DNA from: Molossus alvarezi | Taxonomy: Eukaryota > Chordata > Mammalia > Chiroptera > Molossidae | Reading direction: 5' to 3' | Length of the DNA: 64,000 nt | Assembly (NCBI GenBank): GCA_037176705.1 | Contig: CM073885.1 | Coordinates: 90,759,001-90,823,000, forward strand | Shown: piece after piece, positions 24,545-38,686 of the stretch | Layout of the letters: the number at the start of each line of letters is the position of its first letter | How positions within the stretch are numbered: position 1 is the stretch's first letter | Notes under the pieces: generated by a model | What the model was told of the DNA's origin: nothing | The model's input: only the letters and a program-made list of their open reading frames with translations | The model's database searches: none | Position numbers and translations under genes: made by a program

Positions 24545-25480
24545 GCAAATGTGTTTCAGGCCAGTACACTGAAAACTACAAAACATTTGAGAAAAATTTA
24601 AAAGAAACTAATAAATAGGGTAAATAATATATACATTGTTTATAACAAAATAGAAGTCTCCACGTTGTTAAAATGTAGGTCTCCCAAAACAGATCTATGT
24701 TTCAGTGCAATATCATTGGAAACCACAGAACATTATTTTGGTAGAAATTGACAAAATGATATAAAAATGTATGTGGAGATTCGGAAGACCTACAATATGC
24801 AAAGCAATCTTGAAAAGGAAAAAGATGGAGGGCTTACACCAGCTGAATTCAAGGCTTAGTATTAAGCTCCAGTAATAAGTATAATATGTCTTAAACGAAG
24901 AGACATGTAGAGGAAACACAAACTTATCATGTGACTCAGAAATTCTCTTCCTAGGTACTTATAAAAAATGAAAAAAAACATGCCCACTGAAAAACTCGCA
25001 CCAAAATGTTTACAGCCTTTTTATTTGCAATACCCACAAACTGGCTAAAAATCAAATGTTCATCTGTGGATTAATGGATATACAGTTATCTTAGTTCCAT
25101 GTAATGAAATCATAATAACTACTAGAAAGAGGTGAATCTCAAATGCAGTGTGTATAAATGAACACCACAGACATCACAGTGAGCAAAAGAAGCTGGCCAG
25201 AAAAGAGTACCTAGTAACACTGTGATTCCATTTGTATGAAAAGCTGTAGCAGGGGAATTAATCTATGGCGACAGAAAGTAGACCTGTGCCTAGAGGCAAA
25301 ATTGTGAGTGGCATTGACTACAAGTGGGTGCAATAAAATTTGCGGTGGGGATGATGAACCTGTTTCATGGTTTGTGATTTTGGTGGTATGGGTATTGATC
25401 TTTGTCAAAACTCAGTGTATAAAATTAGAACCATTTTATTTTATGTAAGTGACACTTCAATGAAGTTGGTTTTTGAAATA
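24545..25480 (+). mobile_element. Second L1M 3' end, head to tail with the first
   Basis: Restarts with CCAGTACACTGAAAACTACA and AAAACATTTGAG (the same ORF2 point as 22366). It then runs through TGATATAAAAATGTATGTGG, AAGATGGAGGGCTTACACC, AGCATTTATTTGCAATACCC-like text and TTGATCTTTGTCAAAACTC. It ends near ACACTTCAATGAAG. Confidence 0.85.
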
Positions 25481-27112
25481 GTACATGTACTACCCCTTGT
25501 TTTTAAGTTGGGGAAAACAGTATTTTAGATTTCTCTTTCTTTTCTTGTATTTGAATAATATTATAATAATAAATTAATAATATAATAATAATAAATTACC
25601 AAAAAGAGGGAGCATTTTTTAAAAATTAGTACAGTGGAAGCAGTGACATCATTTCGGCTTTGTTTTATTTCAAGGAAGCTCACTTTACTAAATGATATGC
25701 AGTAGGAGTTTTAAGCCTGCTCATCAACAGATGCTTAAGAGCAAGAGTATATTCTGAACATACTTAATTTTAATTCAGACAAAATGTCTCACGTCAGTGT
25801 AAGCTTTAATTTTATAAATTAAAAAAGAAAGAATTCACAATATATTGTATTTATCCTCAAAAGATATCATGTTCTGGACACTTCTCCCAGGCAGTAGCCC
25901 CTTAGAATCCACTTTTTTTTTTTTACATAAATGTCAAAACCATCACCAGTTTTAGGAACAGGAAAGACAATTTTCTCTCCTTACAATCTTTTTCTACTGT
26001 ATTACAAACTTATTAATTTATTTAAAATAATCTTTTATACTTGTGTGAAAAAGTCATTTAGAAAAAGAGAGCCCTTTTCACATACCAGGTTAGTCTAGAT
26101 CATTTGATGGTTTGTTTTAACGAGAATATCCGATGCCGGAGCAGATGGACCTTCAAGAGAAGGCCATGACATTGTGAATTGACCCTTGTAATGAGTTTGG
26201 AATTTGCTTTAAGATCCTTAAGGATGTTCCTACCTTTTGATCAAATATTTACTTTTAAAATAGATTTGGGCTGTGATTTGAATTTAGGGCCTTTTCCTGC
26301 ATTAGAAGGAGGCAAGGAATTACAGGGAATACTATTGATTGTTAGTGATACAACAGTAATTGTTTCTGTTATAATGTTTCTAGGTTTGTCCACCATAAAG
26401 TATTCTTCATTTAACTTTCATTATATGCCTGCAATCGGGAGGGAGTTCTTGAGTGATAAACTCTTAGATGTATCCCTGTAAGGAGAGTATAAACTAGGTA
26501 CTATACTGAGAACAAAGTGTCTTTTAGCTGCTGTACTTTTCTGTTTAACCTGGATTGCATGAAAACTGAATGAATGCAAGGGGGCAGCTACAGAGGAACA
26601 GTCGAGATCTTTCTTCTGGTGCTTTCCTGAGTCCGAGGATCTAGAGAACACTACTGCCCACACAGGGAACACGCTTAGATATACTGAGTCATCTCTTATT
26701 TTTTGAACATGCCAAATTGGACTGACCTTTCTTTTGCAAACAAATGCAATAGTATGTGTAACAGAATCGTAATAAACTGACTCTTATTTTTATGTTATTG
26801 GAATGCTATAGGTCATATGAAAATGTACACTTCTTTCCACCCACTGTATTCACCAACGTACCCCCAGGAATTTCTTTGAATCTTTTCTCATGTTCTGCTA
26901 TTTTCTGGCTCTCTAATTAGATCATTTGGTCATGATTGCTCTTATGATATGTAATTTCTTTCCTCCTGACTTGGAGTCATATGAATATCTTTTTTTTTGT
27001 CACTTATTTTTATTTTTAATTTCTACATATTTTGAACTTTTCTACCTAGCTTGTATTTGTGTCCTGACACATACTTATGTCATTCTTATTTTAAATCTAG
27101 GAGGATTTTCAC
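25481..27112. other. Single-copy-looking intron DNA upstream of the exon
   Basis: No Ves, L1 or L2 recognised. AT-rich with an 11-T run at about 25914. A 100-codon frame at 26179-26481 (+) has no recognisable product. Confidence 0.5.
25553..25600. repeat. AT-rich (TAATAA)n low-complexity run
   Basis: Alternating TAATAATA and ATAATAAAT words; no further meaning visible. Confidence 0.8.
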
Positions 27113-28737
<1,625 letters not shown>

Positions 28738-28784
<47 letters not shown>

Positions 28785-28820
28785 TGAGAGAGAGAGAGAT
28801 TGAGAGAGAGAGAGAGAGAG
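28738..28820. repeat. (GT)n then (GA)n compound microsatellite
   Basis: About 23 GT units to 28783, followed by GAGAGA runs to 28820. Likely length-polymorphic. Accounts for Thr-His/Val-Cys frames on both strands. Confidence 0.95.
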
Positions 28821-30170
28821 AACCTGGAGGAGAGGGTTGCCCGTTTGCTGCTGTTCCCCACAGAGCCACCCGCTGCAGCCCTCTGGAGCACTGTGCTTAC
28901 ACTGAGCTCCTTTGCCCGGCCAGCCTCGATGTTTCATCTCTCCCGGCTCCCTGGCTGCAGTCGCTGAGACACATTTAAGGGTGGCCCTTTTGCTCACCTG
29001 CTTTCCCAGCTGCAGGAGGAGGAAGGCCTCTTGTCCTCTTATCTGCATCAGTGGTATTTAAAGGGAGCCACCCTGTAACAGCCCGGTTTCAGTTTTGAGC
29101 CTGGCGCCTCACTACTTCCAACCCATTTAGCCCTAAATGTATTCAGGTGTGTACATTTAATTACACACATGTGCACTTATGGTTAGCTCTGTATCATTTC
29201 TCTGTAAACTTCTCTGTAAACTTTGTGAACTTCTTTCTAGCTCTTCTCCCATTTAATGTGTAGCATTATAATTTTTTTTCAAATGTTAAAACAAGGTTTC
29301 CGTAACACCTCCAAACCCGCCACATTACAACCCTGTTTTTTCTCTCTACCTCTTACCTTCTTTCCAATACCCTTTGTAGGCCTCGGTCGGCTGTGATCGG
29401 TGCCGCTGTCCCTTCCCTGCGTCGTGCTCTCCGGAGGCGACGCTCCTTCCTTCCGCCGGGGAGGCCTGGCTGCTGGTTTCCCTGCGCGCTTCAGTGAGGA
29501 GCTGAGTGAAGGTCCTGTCCTCACTCCCTGTTTCCATTTCCGCTGATTGCCTGGACCAGCTCCTCCAGGTCTCAGTAGCTTTATTGTCTTCTTTCCTAAA
29601 TCGCTTTGAGATGATTTGCACCCCCGAGGTCTCCTTTCCTCTCCGTCCTGGCAGTCACTGCAGCATCGGACTCTGAATCTTTCCGTTTTCTGCACCGTCA
29701 TCTTTGGCGTAGTTCACAGGGGTGTTGATAACTTTTCGGAGTCCTTGTTATCGCTGTTGGTTGTCAGTCCTGCAGCATATTCCCAAGCCTGACCTCACCC
29801 ATCAAGCGTGGCCTCAGCCCCGAGGTCGCCACTGGGCTCCCTCCTCCCCCATTTCATCCACTGTGGCCGAAGGCCTGTTCCTGGTCCCTGTGGTTTCCAG
29901 CCAGTGACCCCTCCCGGTTTCGGACTGGCTGGTCCCTTGTGTTCTCTCACAGCCTCCCAGGGCCTGTGTGGACGGCCGGCGATCTACACACTTCTCCACC
30001 AGCGCTGCTGTTCCCGCTCCTGCTCCACGTGCTGCCGGACACAGTTCCCTGCCTGTGCGCTCAGTGCTCACGCGCCTGTCACTTACCGGCCCAGCCTCTT
30101 CCCCTCCCCGCAGCCTCTCCTGCCGTCATATTAGAAGTTATCATATGTGCAAACTTTTGTAAAAATCCTG
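28821..30170. other. GC-rich unclassified block
   Basis: Clearly richer in G+C than its surroundings, most so from 29360 to 30130, and with several CpGs. It carries a 140-codon minus frame (29701-29279) and a 108-codon plus frame (29808-30134). Both are low-complexity, Arg/Pro/Ser-rich and of no family I know. The open frames are most simply due to base composition. It could be an old repeat that I cannot name, or a regulatory element. Confidence 0.45.
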
Positions 30171-33100
30171 CCTTTTTATAAAAATATTATTTCTGGATAT
30201 ATCCTCAACAGTTAACTGAAGTGGAAGTCTCCTTGTAAGGCATCCACTCAGCCCTGGCGAGAAATGAGTGACTGCGATGTGGGCAGGATTGTGTTGTTTA
30301 TAATTGGAGGCAAGACAAATGATAGCTACTAAGACACGTTAGGCCGTGGCATAAGGGAGCTCAGATCGCACAGGCATTTCTGAACCAGTGTCTGAAGAGG
30401 ATGGGGGAGCTGTGATTGGCCCGAGAGGTCTGCCGTTTCCTGGAGGGGTGGGTGGGGAGCCTTCATTCCAGCGGCAGGGAAGGAGGGTGGGGTGCGAAAT
30501 GCTGGGTGTCTCCTCTGTTGCTTTTCCACCAGTTCCTGAACACAGGCATACTGTGGAAATATCCCCCTTGAACACTACGATTTTACTGTTCAAATTCATG
30601 TATCCAATTCTCTAGTTTTCCTCATCAAAAATTAAATTGCACTGTGCAGTTTGACATACACATTATCTGGTTCTTTTTATATTTAACCCACGTTCTACCA
30701 ATAGGAACATATTCCCGACAAAGGAGAACAGTAAAAATGTGAGAAATATGGAAAACTTGCATTTTGAGGAAGGATAGATAACTGTTGTCTTTTCAGACAA
30801 CAGTGGGGATTTTCTCTTGCTGGTGTCATTTTCTGCTGAGACCTTTCATTGACTGTTAGTCCTAACCAGGCTAATTTGCTGGGTTTTCCTCCCTTTTTCT
30901 TTTTGAAAAACATGGCTTGTGTGAGCTAGTGCATTTAGACCCAGTAAGCCAGGAAAAGATTGCTCACGGGGAGATGGGTTGGGTTACGGAGCAAAAAAGA
31001 ACTAACTCTAGGAAGTTTCTCACCATACACACTCTGACCACTGTCTAGTTTTCTTTGTCTGAAAGAGAGGATTAGCATTGTTGTTATTGTTATGAAGTAG
31101 GAAAACAAGGCAAATGGAAATTTCTCCTACCAAAACCAAAGTCCAGTTCAAATGTGTTGTACTGGACTGTAACAAAGTTCATGGAATTTATCTGAAGTCT
31201 TCATGATGGGTCTCTATCAAAGCTTGGCAATTTAGTCATAGCAAAGCAAATGAATAGCAGGACTGCATCACATGACCCAGCTCTTTTAGCTTTTGTTGTT
31301 GGGGGTTAGGGGGCTTGATGTCCAGTAATTGTGTGTGTGTATGTGTGTCTATCTTGTAGGTGATTAAATGAAAAATAGACAAAGCCTACAAGAATTTCTC
31401 CAATAAAATCATACTTTTAAAAGTCTTAGAGCTAAATGTTGAATCTTTTTTGTACATGTTTTTCTTGTATTTTTTTCCATTATTTTTTTGCAACAGATTG
31501 TGCTGCATTATTTATGACTTTTGCAAAATGCTGTTTATACATGTGGTTGTTTCCCATTATGTAGAGATGGGAACCTCTTGAAAGAGTTCGTGCTAGAGCC
31601 TAGGCAGAGGGGGTGTGGCTTACTCTCAGGCAGACAGCGAAAAATGAGGTCGGGAGGTCAAGGGATACTTCAGGGGTAAAATTAAGGAGATACAATAACC
31701 TTTTTGGTCATAGTTGGTGGAGAATGAGAAAATCAAGCGAACTCTAAGGACAGCTCCAGCTCTCTAAGAGAAATCACATTTTCTACCCCCATCTCCAGTT
31801 TTGTCCTTATCTTTTGTTCAATATATTTACCAAATGGATTGGGTTTAGCCCTGAGAGGCTGAAGCAATGATTTCTTGGGCATGTAGTACCACTGCTTTTC
31901 TTTGTAGTTTGGTACAAGTTGCCTAACCTCTGGAATTCAGGGCTTTTTGTTTATTTTTTCAATAAAAAGAGTTTATCCTGGATGAAAGTGTCATACAGTG
32001 CTCCTCGTAGATAGATTCCAAATGGTCTGAGAGGGCATATCCGCTTTCTCCACACATAGGCCACTTCTCTCTCATGGAAGGGAATACTTGAGCCATGGAA
32101 GCGCAGGCGTTATGGAGAGAAAAGTCTTTGTTTACATAATATCACTAGCTTTTGGAGCGGTTTACATAAGTAATGCTGTCTCCTTTGCAGTGACTCTGAG
32201 AGGTCGCGAAATCAGAGATCTTAAAAGCTGTGGAATATACATTTTAACTCGCCCGCCTCCTGCAGTGTGTAGAGGTAGCCCAGAGCTAGAATCTGAGTGT
32301 TCGGTCACTGGTCACACCATTTCAGGGGCACGTCAGCCTTTTGAAGTTGGACCTGTAAACAGGGATTCTTAAGGACCTGTTCAAAGAATTCCCACGACAG
32401 TGAGACAGTTTATATTTCAGGACAACCCCGATGGCGTGTGTAACACCCAAACCAGCAATGAGCCACCAGTTTCATTGCCATGATTTTATCATAGAACCAT
32501 TTTCCCTATTCTCATAAAAAACTAAGTAAATACTGACTAGCTCCACAAGCTGTTACCAGGTTAAGCAAACCCCGGAGGCTCTTCTCTGTAGTGTTACAAT
32601 ACAAAATATGAAATAAGAAAGGAGCCATGCCCCTGCTTAGAGAGAACCTCCTCATACACTTCCACAACTGTGATCAAAATTGAAACAGCATCTTAGGGTC
32701 ACTATATTCAGGATCTCCTTATGACCAGGTTTTTCTCTTACTGGGATTTGGTGCCTAAACCATAAGCCAAAATAAAAAAAATATATAGGGTAACAAAATT
32801 CTAGCAGGGTCGTTCTTGATTTACAGAAAGTATGAATTATTGATTTAGATCGCATTTTGCCAGTTATACCCATTTCTCTCAGAAACAGTATGTTGCTTAG
32901 CAGTGTTTTATGTTCTCTGAAATATGGGTGGAGGAGAAAAGCCTCGAGAGTGATCCACTAGATCACGGCATTATTATTTCCACACGAATACATTCTATAG
33001 ATAAAGGCTTGTTTGCTTGCTTAAAAGCAAGCAGCCCTAATACAGCTTAGGTAATTAAGATTGTAAAAGACCTGGCCTTCAGTTCTCAATTTATATTTCT

Positions 33101-33780
33101 TCGTAGTTGTTCTTGGACATCTAAATATGCCAGGCTGAGTGGTGCCAATTTCTGTCCAACTTTAGTTACAGTTGTCCATGCGGGTGGTTTTGAAACAATG
33201 GAAAATTTAAGTGCAAGATTACAGGTCATTACTCTTCTTCTAAGTATAGCGTGTGTTAAGTATGTCTTCAGCATTTTCTTTTTACGACTGTTAATATTCA
33301 TTCTGTTTCTGTCCTTATCTTTTAAATAAACAGGTTTTAGTGTACTTGTGCCACACAGTCCATTTTCACAGAAAAATAGATGGAGAGAGCAGGCAGGTTG
33401 GAATGTTTCCATGGAGTTCCCACCTTGCTCCACTGGCAACTTCAATGCGGATTCAGGGTCTCAGGGCAGACCTTAGTTAATTGGACCCTTTCCTCTGTTT
33501 TGTCTCTTGCTGGAGTGGATTCTCCAGGGAGACGTGACCCAGTAGTGCATGATTCTCTGGCTTTTTTTTTTTTTTTTTTACCAAAGGACCCCCAAGTGTC
33601 CAGGCAGACTGGAGACATCCTCCCAGGCAACATGGTGCAGAAGACAAACCCTAAAGGGAAAACTATTTTGAAGAAAATTATTTAATTTGAAAATTTTACA
33701 CACATTTTGCATTCTGCTGCATTTTATTTCTTTTGCTTAATTCTAAATAAATAATATTTCTCCCGATGCTGTTCTTTAAG
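30171..33780. other. Single-copy-looking intron DNA, 3.6 kb
   Basis: No recognised repeat except a 17-18 T run near 33563. Frames at 32088-32372 (+, 94 codons) and 33445-33086 (-, 119 codons) show no recognisable domain. Confidence 0.45.
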
Positions 33781-33799
33781 CAATAATGAAAACAATAGT

Positions 33800-33900
33800 G
33801 ATGGTGATTAAGGACACATAGCGTTTATGATGTGTTGGGCACTAAGTGCCTTACATATATTAACTCAAAAAAATGCGTCATATTTTTTATGGCATATATT
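33800..33900 (-). mobile_element. MIR fragment
   Basis: GTGTTGGGCACTAAGTGCC followed by TTACATATATTAACTCAAAA on + is the reverse of the MIR 3' segment. Confidence 0.7.
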
Positions 33901-33924
33901 CACAGAACTTCAATTTGATAAATT

Positions 33925-34140
33925 GTGGACTCCCAGGCAAAGACTTTGGTCTGCATCCCAGACCTGTCATTTATTTCTTATATAATGTTTGGCAAGACAG
34001 CTCATTTCCCTGAGTCCTGATCCATCACCGGTCAAATAGCAGTAATAATACCTACAGTGGAAGGTGAGTCTATAGATTTCATAAGAATGAATATGAAACA
34101 TTTTATAAGATACCTGGCAAGTACAGAATAGTCAACTCTT
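33925..34140 (+). mobile_element. MIR SINE
   Basis: In MIR order: GGACTCCCAGGCAAAGAC (core start), ATAATGTTTGGCAAGACAGC, TTTCCCTGAGTCCTGATCC, GTCAAATAGCAGTAATAATA, CCTACAGTGG, then ATACCTGGCAAGTACAGAAT. Nearly full length but diverged. Confidence 0.78.
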
Positions 34141-34159
34141 TTGCCCCACCTCCACCCCA

Positions 34160-34275
34160 CCAGATTGTATATTTCTTGAAACAGGAACCATTTATTTTTA
34201 GACTGAGTCCTGAGGACCTAGCGTATGACATGCAATCAATGTCTGTTTGTGGAGCGGATACTTGAATGAACAAAA
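34160..34275 (+). mobile_element. L2 3' end
   Basis: GATTGTATATTTCTTGAAAC, AGGAACCATTTATT, CCTGAGGACCTAGCGTATGA, then ATGTCTGTTTGTGGAGCGG and TTGAATGAAC: the L2 terminus pattern. Confidence 0.7.
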
Positions 34276-36600
34276 TGCACAAGCCAAAAAATAAATGAGT
34301 AAATTAGTGCTTTATATAGAATACTCAAAAGTTACCACTGTTCTGTAAGAATTGAATTTCAGTGCTTGCAATTGGCTCTCCTTGGTCTATTCTATTAGTA
34401 ATATCAGTAGTATTATCATCTGATTAATCACTTTTTTTTTTTCTGGATTCTTGCTACTCTCTACCTAATTATATTTTCAAAACCTAATTATTTATTATTA
34501 TTAAACTATATTATTTATTTTTAGAAATCCAGTTCTGCTTTCTAAACATTGCAATATCTTTCACAACATATCTCATGTAAAATGAGACCAAGTTCATAGA
34601 ATAACAGTTCTTTTCCTATGTAATTACTACTACTCCTGCATTATGCTCATCACTGTGATCAAGTGACCCCATTTGCTACCAAACTCAGTTCACTTTTAAA
34701 AAAAGAAAATCAATTTTACCAACCGTTGCTTTTTTATCCCAAACATTCTTGCCTGCTTTCTAAAATGTATTCAGTAGTCACTCTTTTGTGATGCTGCCCC
34801 TGCAATACTGATCTCACTTGCTTTCATCTGTTTATTGTCATTTGCTCATCTGGACCTCAGTGTTTCCTACCTGCCTTAGAGCTCAGACCGGTGACCCAGG
34901 AGCTCGTCTCTGGTTCTGACCTTTGTCTTTCAGTGTCTGGAAGGAACAAGGACCGATATCCTGAGGTGCTGGCTGACCTTTCCTGCTGCCCCCTCTCCCC
35001 TCACTCCTGACGCTGGAGCGCTGTGGCTGTTTCTGTCTAGCAGAACAGCTGTCTGTGCCTAAGGGTTGGCTGGCAAGGTCTATAGGAAAAGCTGAGTCAT
35101 GTGCTCCTCATGGAATGTAAGTCTCCATAGATCTCTGTCCATGTACATACCGTGGTTTTCAGAGAGGCACATATTATGCCCCTCTGTTCACACAGAATTA
35201 GCCCAAGGCCTAGTTCTTCACCATCTGGCAAATAGCTATCTAGCCAGAAATCATAGTTTTGCCTTGCTTTCTCTTTTCATCTATTACTTCTCTAACTGAG
35301 GACAGCATTATACCTCATCCAGATAAACAGGAAAAGAAGACAGGTACAATGACAATCACACAAAAGGGGCTTTTTCTCTGTATTCTCTGGTCTCTGGTTA
35401 ACCTAGATTCCTTATAAATGCTTTACACAGTGGAAAGTTAACAGTCTTATGTATATAAACCTTGACATGTTAGGGCCTTAATGGTAAACAGAATCTCAGA
35501 TGACTTTGCATATTCAGAATCCTTGAAAATACAGGGTGATGTTAGCTTGTTCTTTTTGCCTTTTTACATGAATTAGTTCATGAAACCCATAAAAATCTTC
35601 TTAATCTACCTTATTTATCAGATTTAACTCTGAATTATTTGGGGCTGCTTTCCAAAAATCACACTCCAACTCAAAAACGAAGACTTTGACACATCAGAGA
35701 TACCGAAATAGATGAGTTACAGAATCTGACCATAAAGATACCACTAGGCAATAGTGGTATCTTGTAAAATGTATTTCGTTGGCTCCCTTTTATACAGAGG
35801 TGGTTTTTTTTTTTCCAATTTAGAAACTTTGAAAAACTTATTATGTTGCTGCTGAGGTGGACAACACAAAATTCTTGTGCTGTAGGCTCAAACTAGACAA
35901 TAAAATTTGGGTTTTTATTTTTCCCATCTGTTAAAAATATGAAATTCTTTTCATGAAAATTGGGTGAGAGATACACAGTCCAACCATTTCTCTAGTCTTT
36001 CCTGTCATATGTAGTAGCTACTAACTCTATGGCTATTTAAATGTAAATGAATTAAAATTAAGTAAAATTAAAATGCAGTTCCTTAATCATACTGACAGCA
36101 TTGCAGGTGTTTAATAGACACATTGGCTAATAGCTGCCATATTGATATAGAACATTTTCATCATCAAGAAAAGTTCTGTTGGGCAGAACAACCAGGTAAA
36201 CCCAATTTTTACTGCTAAATATCTGTAGCACATTGTTCACACACACACACACACCTTGCAAAAATGCTTTTACTGAAATATTCTTTGATATGACATGTTG
36301 AGGGTTGTTACAAATAACACACCTGATAATTTTAGTAGCAGATTTATTACCAATGTCTCATGGGAGAAAGTGTCCACTATATCATCCTATGGTTTTTTTA
36401 TAGCATACATTCCTCAGACTTTAGTACTCCAGATAGCTCTGCTTTATGAATAATGTTACTCTTATGACATCTGAGTATTCTTTCCACTTTGACCTTGGCC
36501 TTTCAAATTTGAGTTCACAAGCCAGTTTCCATAGTGGCACAAGTCAGTACTACATCACTGTTACTATACTAATTCTTTGTATTGGGCACAATAGGAAATT
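34276..36600. other. AT-rich intron DNA, no element recognised
   Basis: Includes TATTTATTATTATTAAAC at 34487-34504 and a short (AC)8 at 36239-36254. Otherwise nothing I can name. Confidence 0.45.
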
Positions 36601-36617
36601 TCCCAAGGGTTTCTGTT

Positions 36618-36655
36618 TGTTATTGTTAATCCTCACCTGAGGATATTTTTTCCAT

Positions 36656-36708
<53 letters not shown>

Positions 36709-36872
36709 AAGTGAGAAAGACACATTGATTGGTTGCCTCCTGAATGCACCCCCACCAGACCAGGGCGGAGGATTGAACCTGCAAACCAGGTATGTGCCTT
36801 TGTCCAGGAATGGAACTCGAGACCCTTCCATATCAGGCCGGCACTCTAACCACGAGCCACACTGGCCAGGGC
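36618..36872 (-). mobile_element. Ves SINE with (GA)n tract
   Basis: Left edge ATCCTCACCTGAGGATATTT on +, right edge GAGCCACACTGGCCAGGGC. The sequence GGGTTTCT flanks both sides (36608 and 36878), a partial TSD. It is the first Ves downstream of the exon. Confidence 0.9.
36657..36706. repeat. (GA)n microsatellite in the Ves
   Basis: About 24 GA units on +, replacing most of the CT-rich body of the SINE. Confidence 0.95.
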
Positions 36873-36914
36873 ATTCCGGGTTTCTAACTATATCTTATTT
36901 CACTGTGTGATATA

Positions 36915-37060
36915 CAGAATTTCCTAGTTGCCTGTTTGTTAGCTATGTGGTGTTGGGAGAGCTGTTTAGTGTTTGGGTGCCAGTGTTCTCAACTTCAAAT
37001 TGAGGATTGACTTGGTAATAATGTAAAGTGTCTAACACCTTACCAAAGATATAAGGATCT
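36915..37060 (+). mobile_element. MIR fragment
   Basis: TTAGCTATGTGGTGTTGGGA, GAGCTGTTTAG, GTGCCAGTGTTCTCAACTTC, AAATTGAGGATTG and TAATAATGTAAAGTGTCTAA parallel the MIR core (tagctgtgtgaccttgggcaag..cctcagtttcctcatctgtaaaatg). Confidence 0.7.
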
Positions 37061-37142
37061 TGTCAAATTCCCATAGAAAGGAAGAGGACAGGAAAGTCGA
37101 TCGGAGAAAAGAAAAAGGTAGGTAATTAAGAATAATACTGCA

Positions 37143-37298
37143 TGAGTTTAAAGTCAGCACTGGTAACAGGCTATGGATATCCTAAACCTACTTACAAAAG
37201 TGAAGGTATAGATGCATCCTGGTGTAGAATCGCTCTTTTTAAGTGCATCTTTCTATGTTATTCCTCCATACTGGCATAACGAATAGTGTTGTTGCTGT
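37143..37298 (+). repeat. 156-bp inverted repeat, left arm
   Basis: TGAGTTTAAAGTCAGCACTG... to ...GTTGTTGCTGT is the reverse complement of 38238-38393. I count 14 mismatches and no gaps (about 91% identity), mostly transitions. The two arms are equal in length and end abruptly at both edges. Not a Ves, L1, L2 or MIR as far as I can tell. Confidence 0.93.
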
Positions 37299-38237
37299 AT
37301 TTCTTTGTTTTGTCTCACATTTTTCCAAAGGGTATATGTAGTGGCTTACAAAAACATATGAAATATAAAAAACACACCAATGATGGACAGTGGATGTTGT
37401 CCAAGTTAGAAAAGATAACATGCAATTAGGAATGTAAATTCTAGAATATGTATTTAAATACAGTCATATTTCTTTGTCCTTAGATTTTATAAGCTGCTTT
37501 GAATCAGGAGAAAATCTGCCTTTGAAGGCCAAACCTCTCTTTGGTATATTGCCCAGCTGTTCTTCTTAGGAAATGCATCTCTTGGTTTTCGGGTAATGTA
37601 TATAGTGCTATTCTGAGTGCGATTTAAAACATGTATTGGTCAAGATTGAGTAATGAAGATTAATATTGATCAGGATTGTTTAGTGATCTTACATGGAAGA
37701 ATTCTCTTTTTCACTATGAGGACATGCTGGATGCCTTCTACCTGTGCAGCCATAATCCTCTTAGTAATGGGGAAAATTGCGGCATCTACTTTGTTTCCAT
37801 ATTCATCTCTCTCTCTCTCTTTCTCAACACACACACACACATGCACGACACAACATGACCAGAGAGCACAGAGGAGAAAAGGAAGGAAGGAAAGGCAGAA
37901 CTATGTGTACTATCAAAATCAGTGAAATAAAGTCACTGATGGCTGCCTGTGAAAAGGGACTGGCTACTGAGTGTCTGTCTGAAGACTTTGTGGGCATACA
38001 TTTATTTTGTTTGAGGTACAGGATGGGGCTTCACTTGAAAAGCAGCCAAATAGACTGCTGTGATGCTCCATGATCGGTGGCACATAGCATTCAGTTCAAT
38101 AACTGAGCCGCTACACCATCTGCCCAGCCCTCTCGTTCTGCTGGTTAGCATGTTGTTTATTTGCTTTTAACATTCAACCCATATAAAAATCCCTCATAAT
38201 CTGCCAAAATTAGAAATGCAGCTGTTTTAAGTCCTAA
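37299..38237. other. Spacer between the inverted-repeat arms
   Basis: Contains CT- and CA-rich words (CTCTCTCTCTCTTTCTC at 37807-37823; (CA)7 at 37827-37840) and overlapping short open frames of 60-98 codons without recognisable products. No transposase motif found. Confidence 0.6.
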
Positions 38238-38393
38238 ACAGCAATAACACTATTCATTATGCCAGTCTGGAGGAATAACACAGAAAGATGCACTTGAAAA
38301 GAGTGGTACTACACCAGGATGTCTCTGTACCTCCACTTTTGTAAGTAGGTTTAGGATATCCTTAGCCTGTTACCAGTGTTGACTTTAAACTCA
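38238..38393 (-). repeat. 156-bp inverted repeat, right arm
   Basis: Partner of 37143-37298. Between the arms lie 939 bp. If transcribed within PRKD1 pre-mRNA the arms could fold into a long, nearly perfect duplex. It starts ACAGCAATAACACTATTCAT and ends GACTTTAAACTCA. Confidence 0.93.
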
Positions 38394-38522
38394 AAGTGGA
38401 ATTGGCACATAAATGTACCAAATATTTCTTTCCTATGTAAATTGTAATAGAGGAATTGGGTTTTGAATCAAGCTCAGAATCCCTTTTTTTTTTCATGTTA
38501 TGAAGCAATTTCAACTTTTCAG

Positions 38523-38686
38523 TTTCTAGAAAATGAAAAATGTCTGGCTGACTCTGGACCTCATCTTACTCTGTTTTCATTTTCCCCAGAAGATTTTCGA
38601 GGTTCTGATCATTTCTAACTTACTAATCCTGAGACCATGATAATGTAGAGCTGTGTGGAGAATTCTCAGTGGGACCAAGCAGTTGG
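38523..38686 (+). repeat. ~160-bp duplicated unit, copy 1
   Basis: From TTCTAGAAAATGAAAAATG to GGGACCAAGCAG (38524-38682). Aligns with 40872-41028 at about 85%, sharing TTTTCCCCAGAAG, GAGGTTCTGAT and CCATGATAATGTAGAGC. Starts 130 bp after the right inverted-repeat arm. Confidence 0.85.

Noticed and set aside
29279..29701. 140-codon minus frame as a gene
   Set aside because: Low-complexity Arg/Lys/Pro/Ser composition in a GC-rich block, no recognised domain. Kept only as part of the GC-rich block finding.
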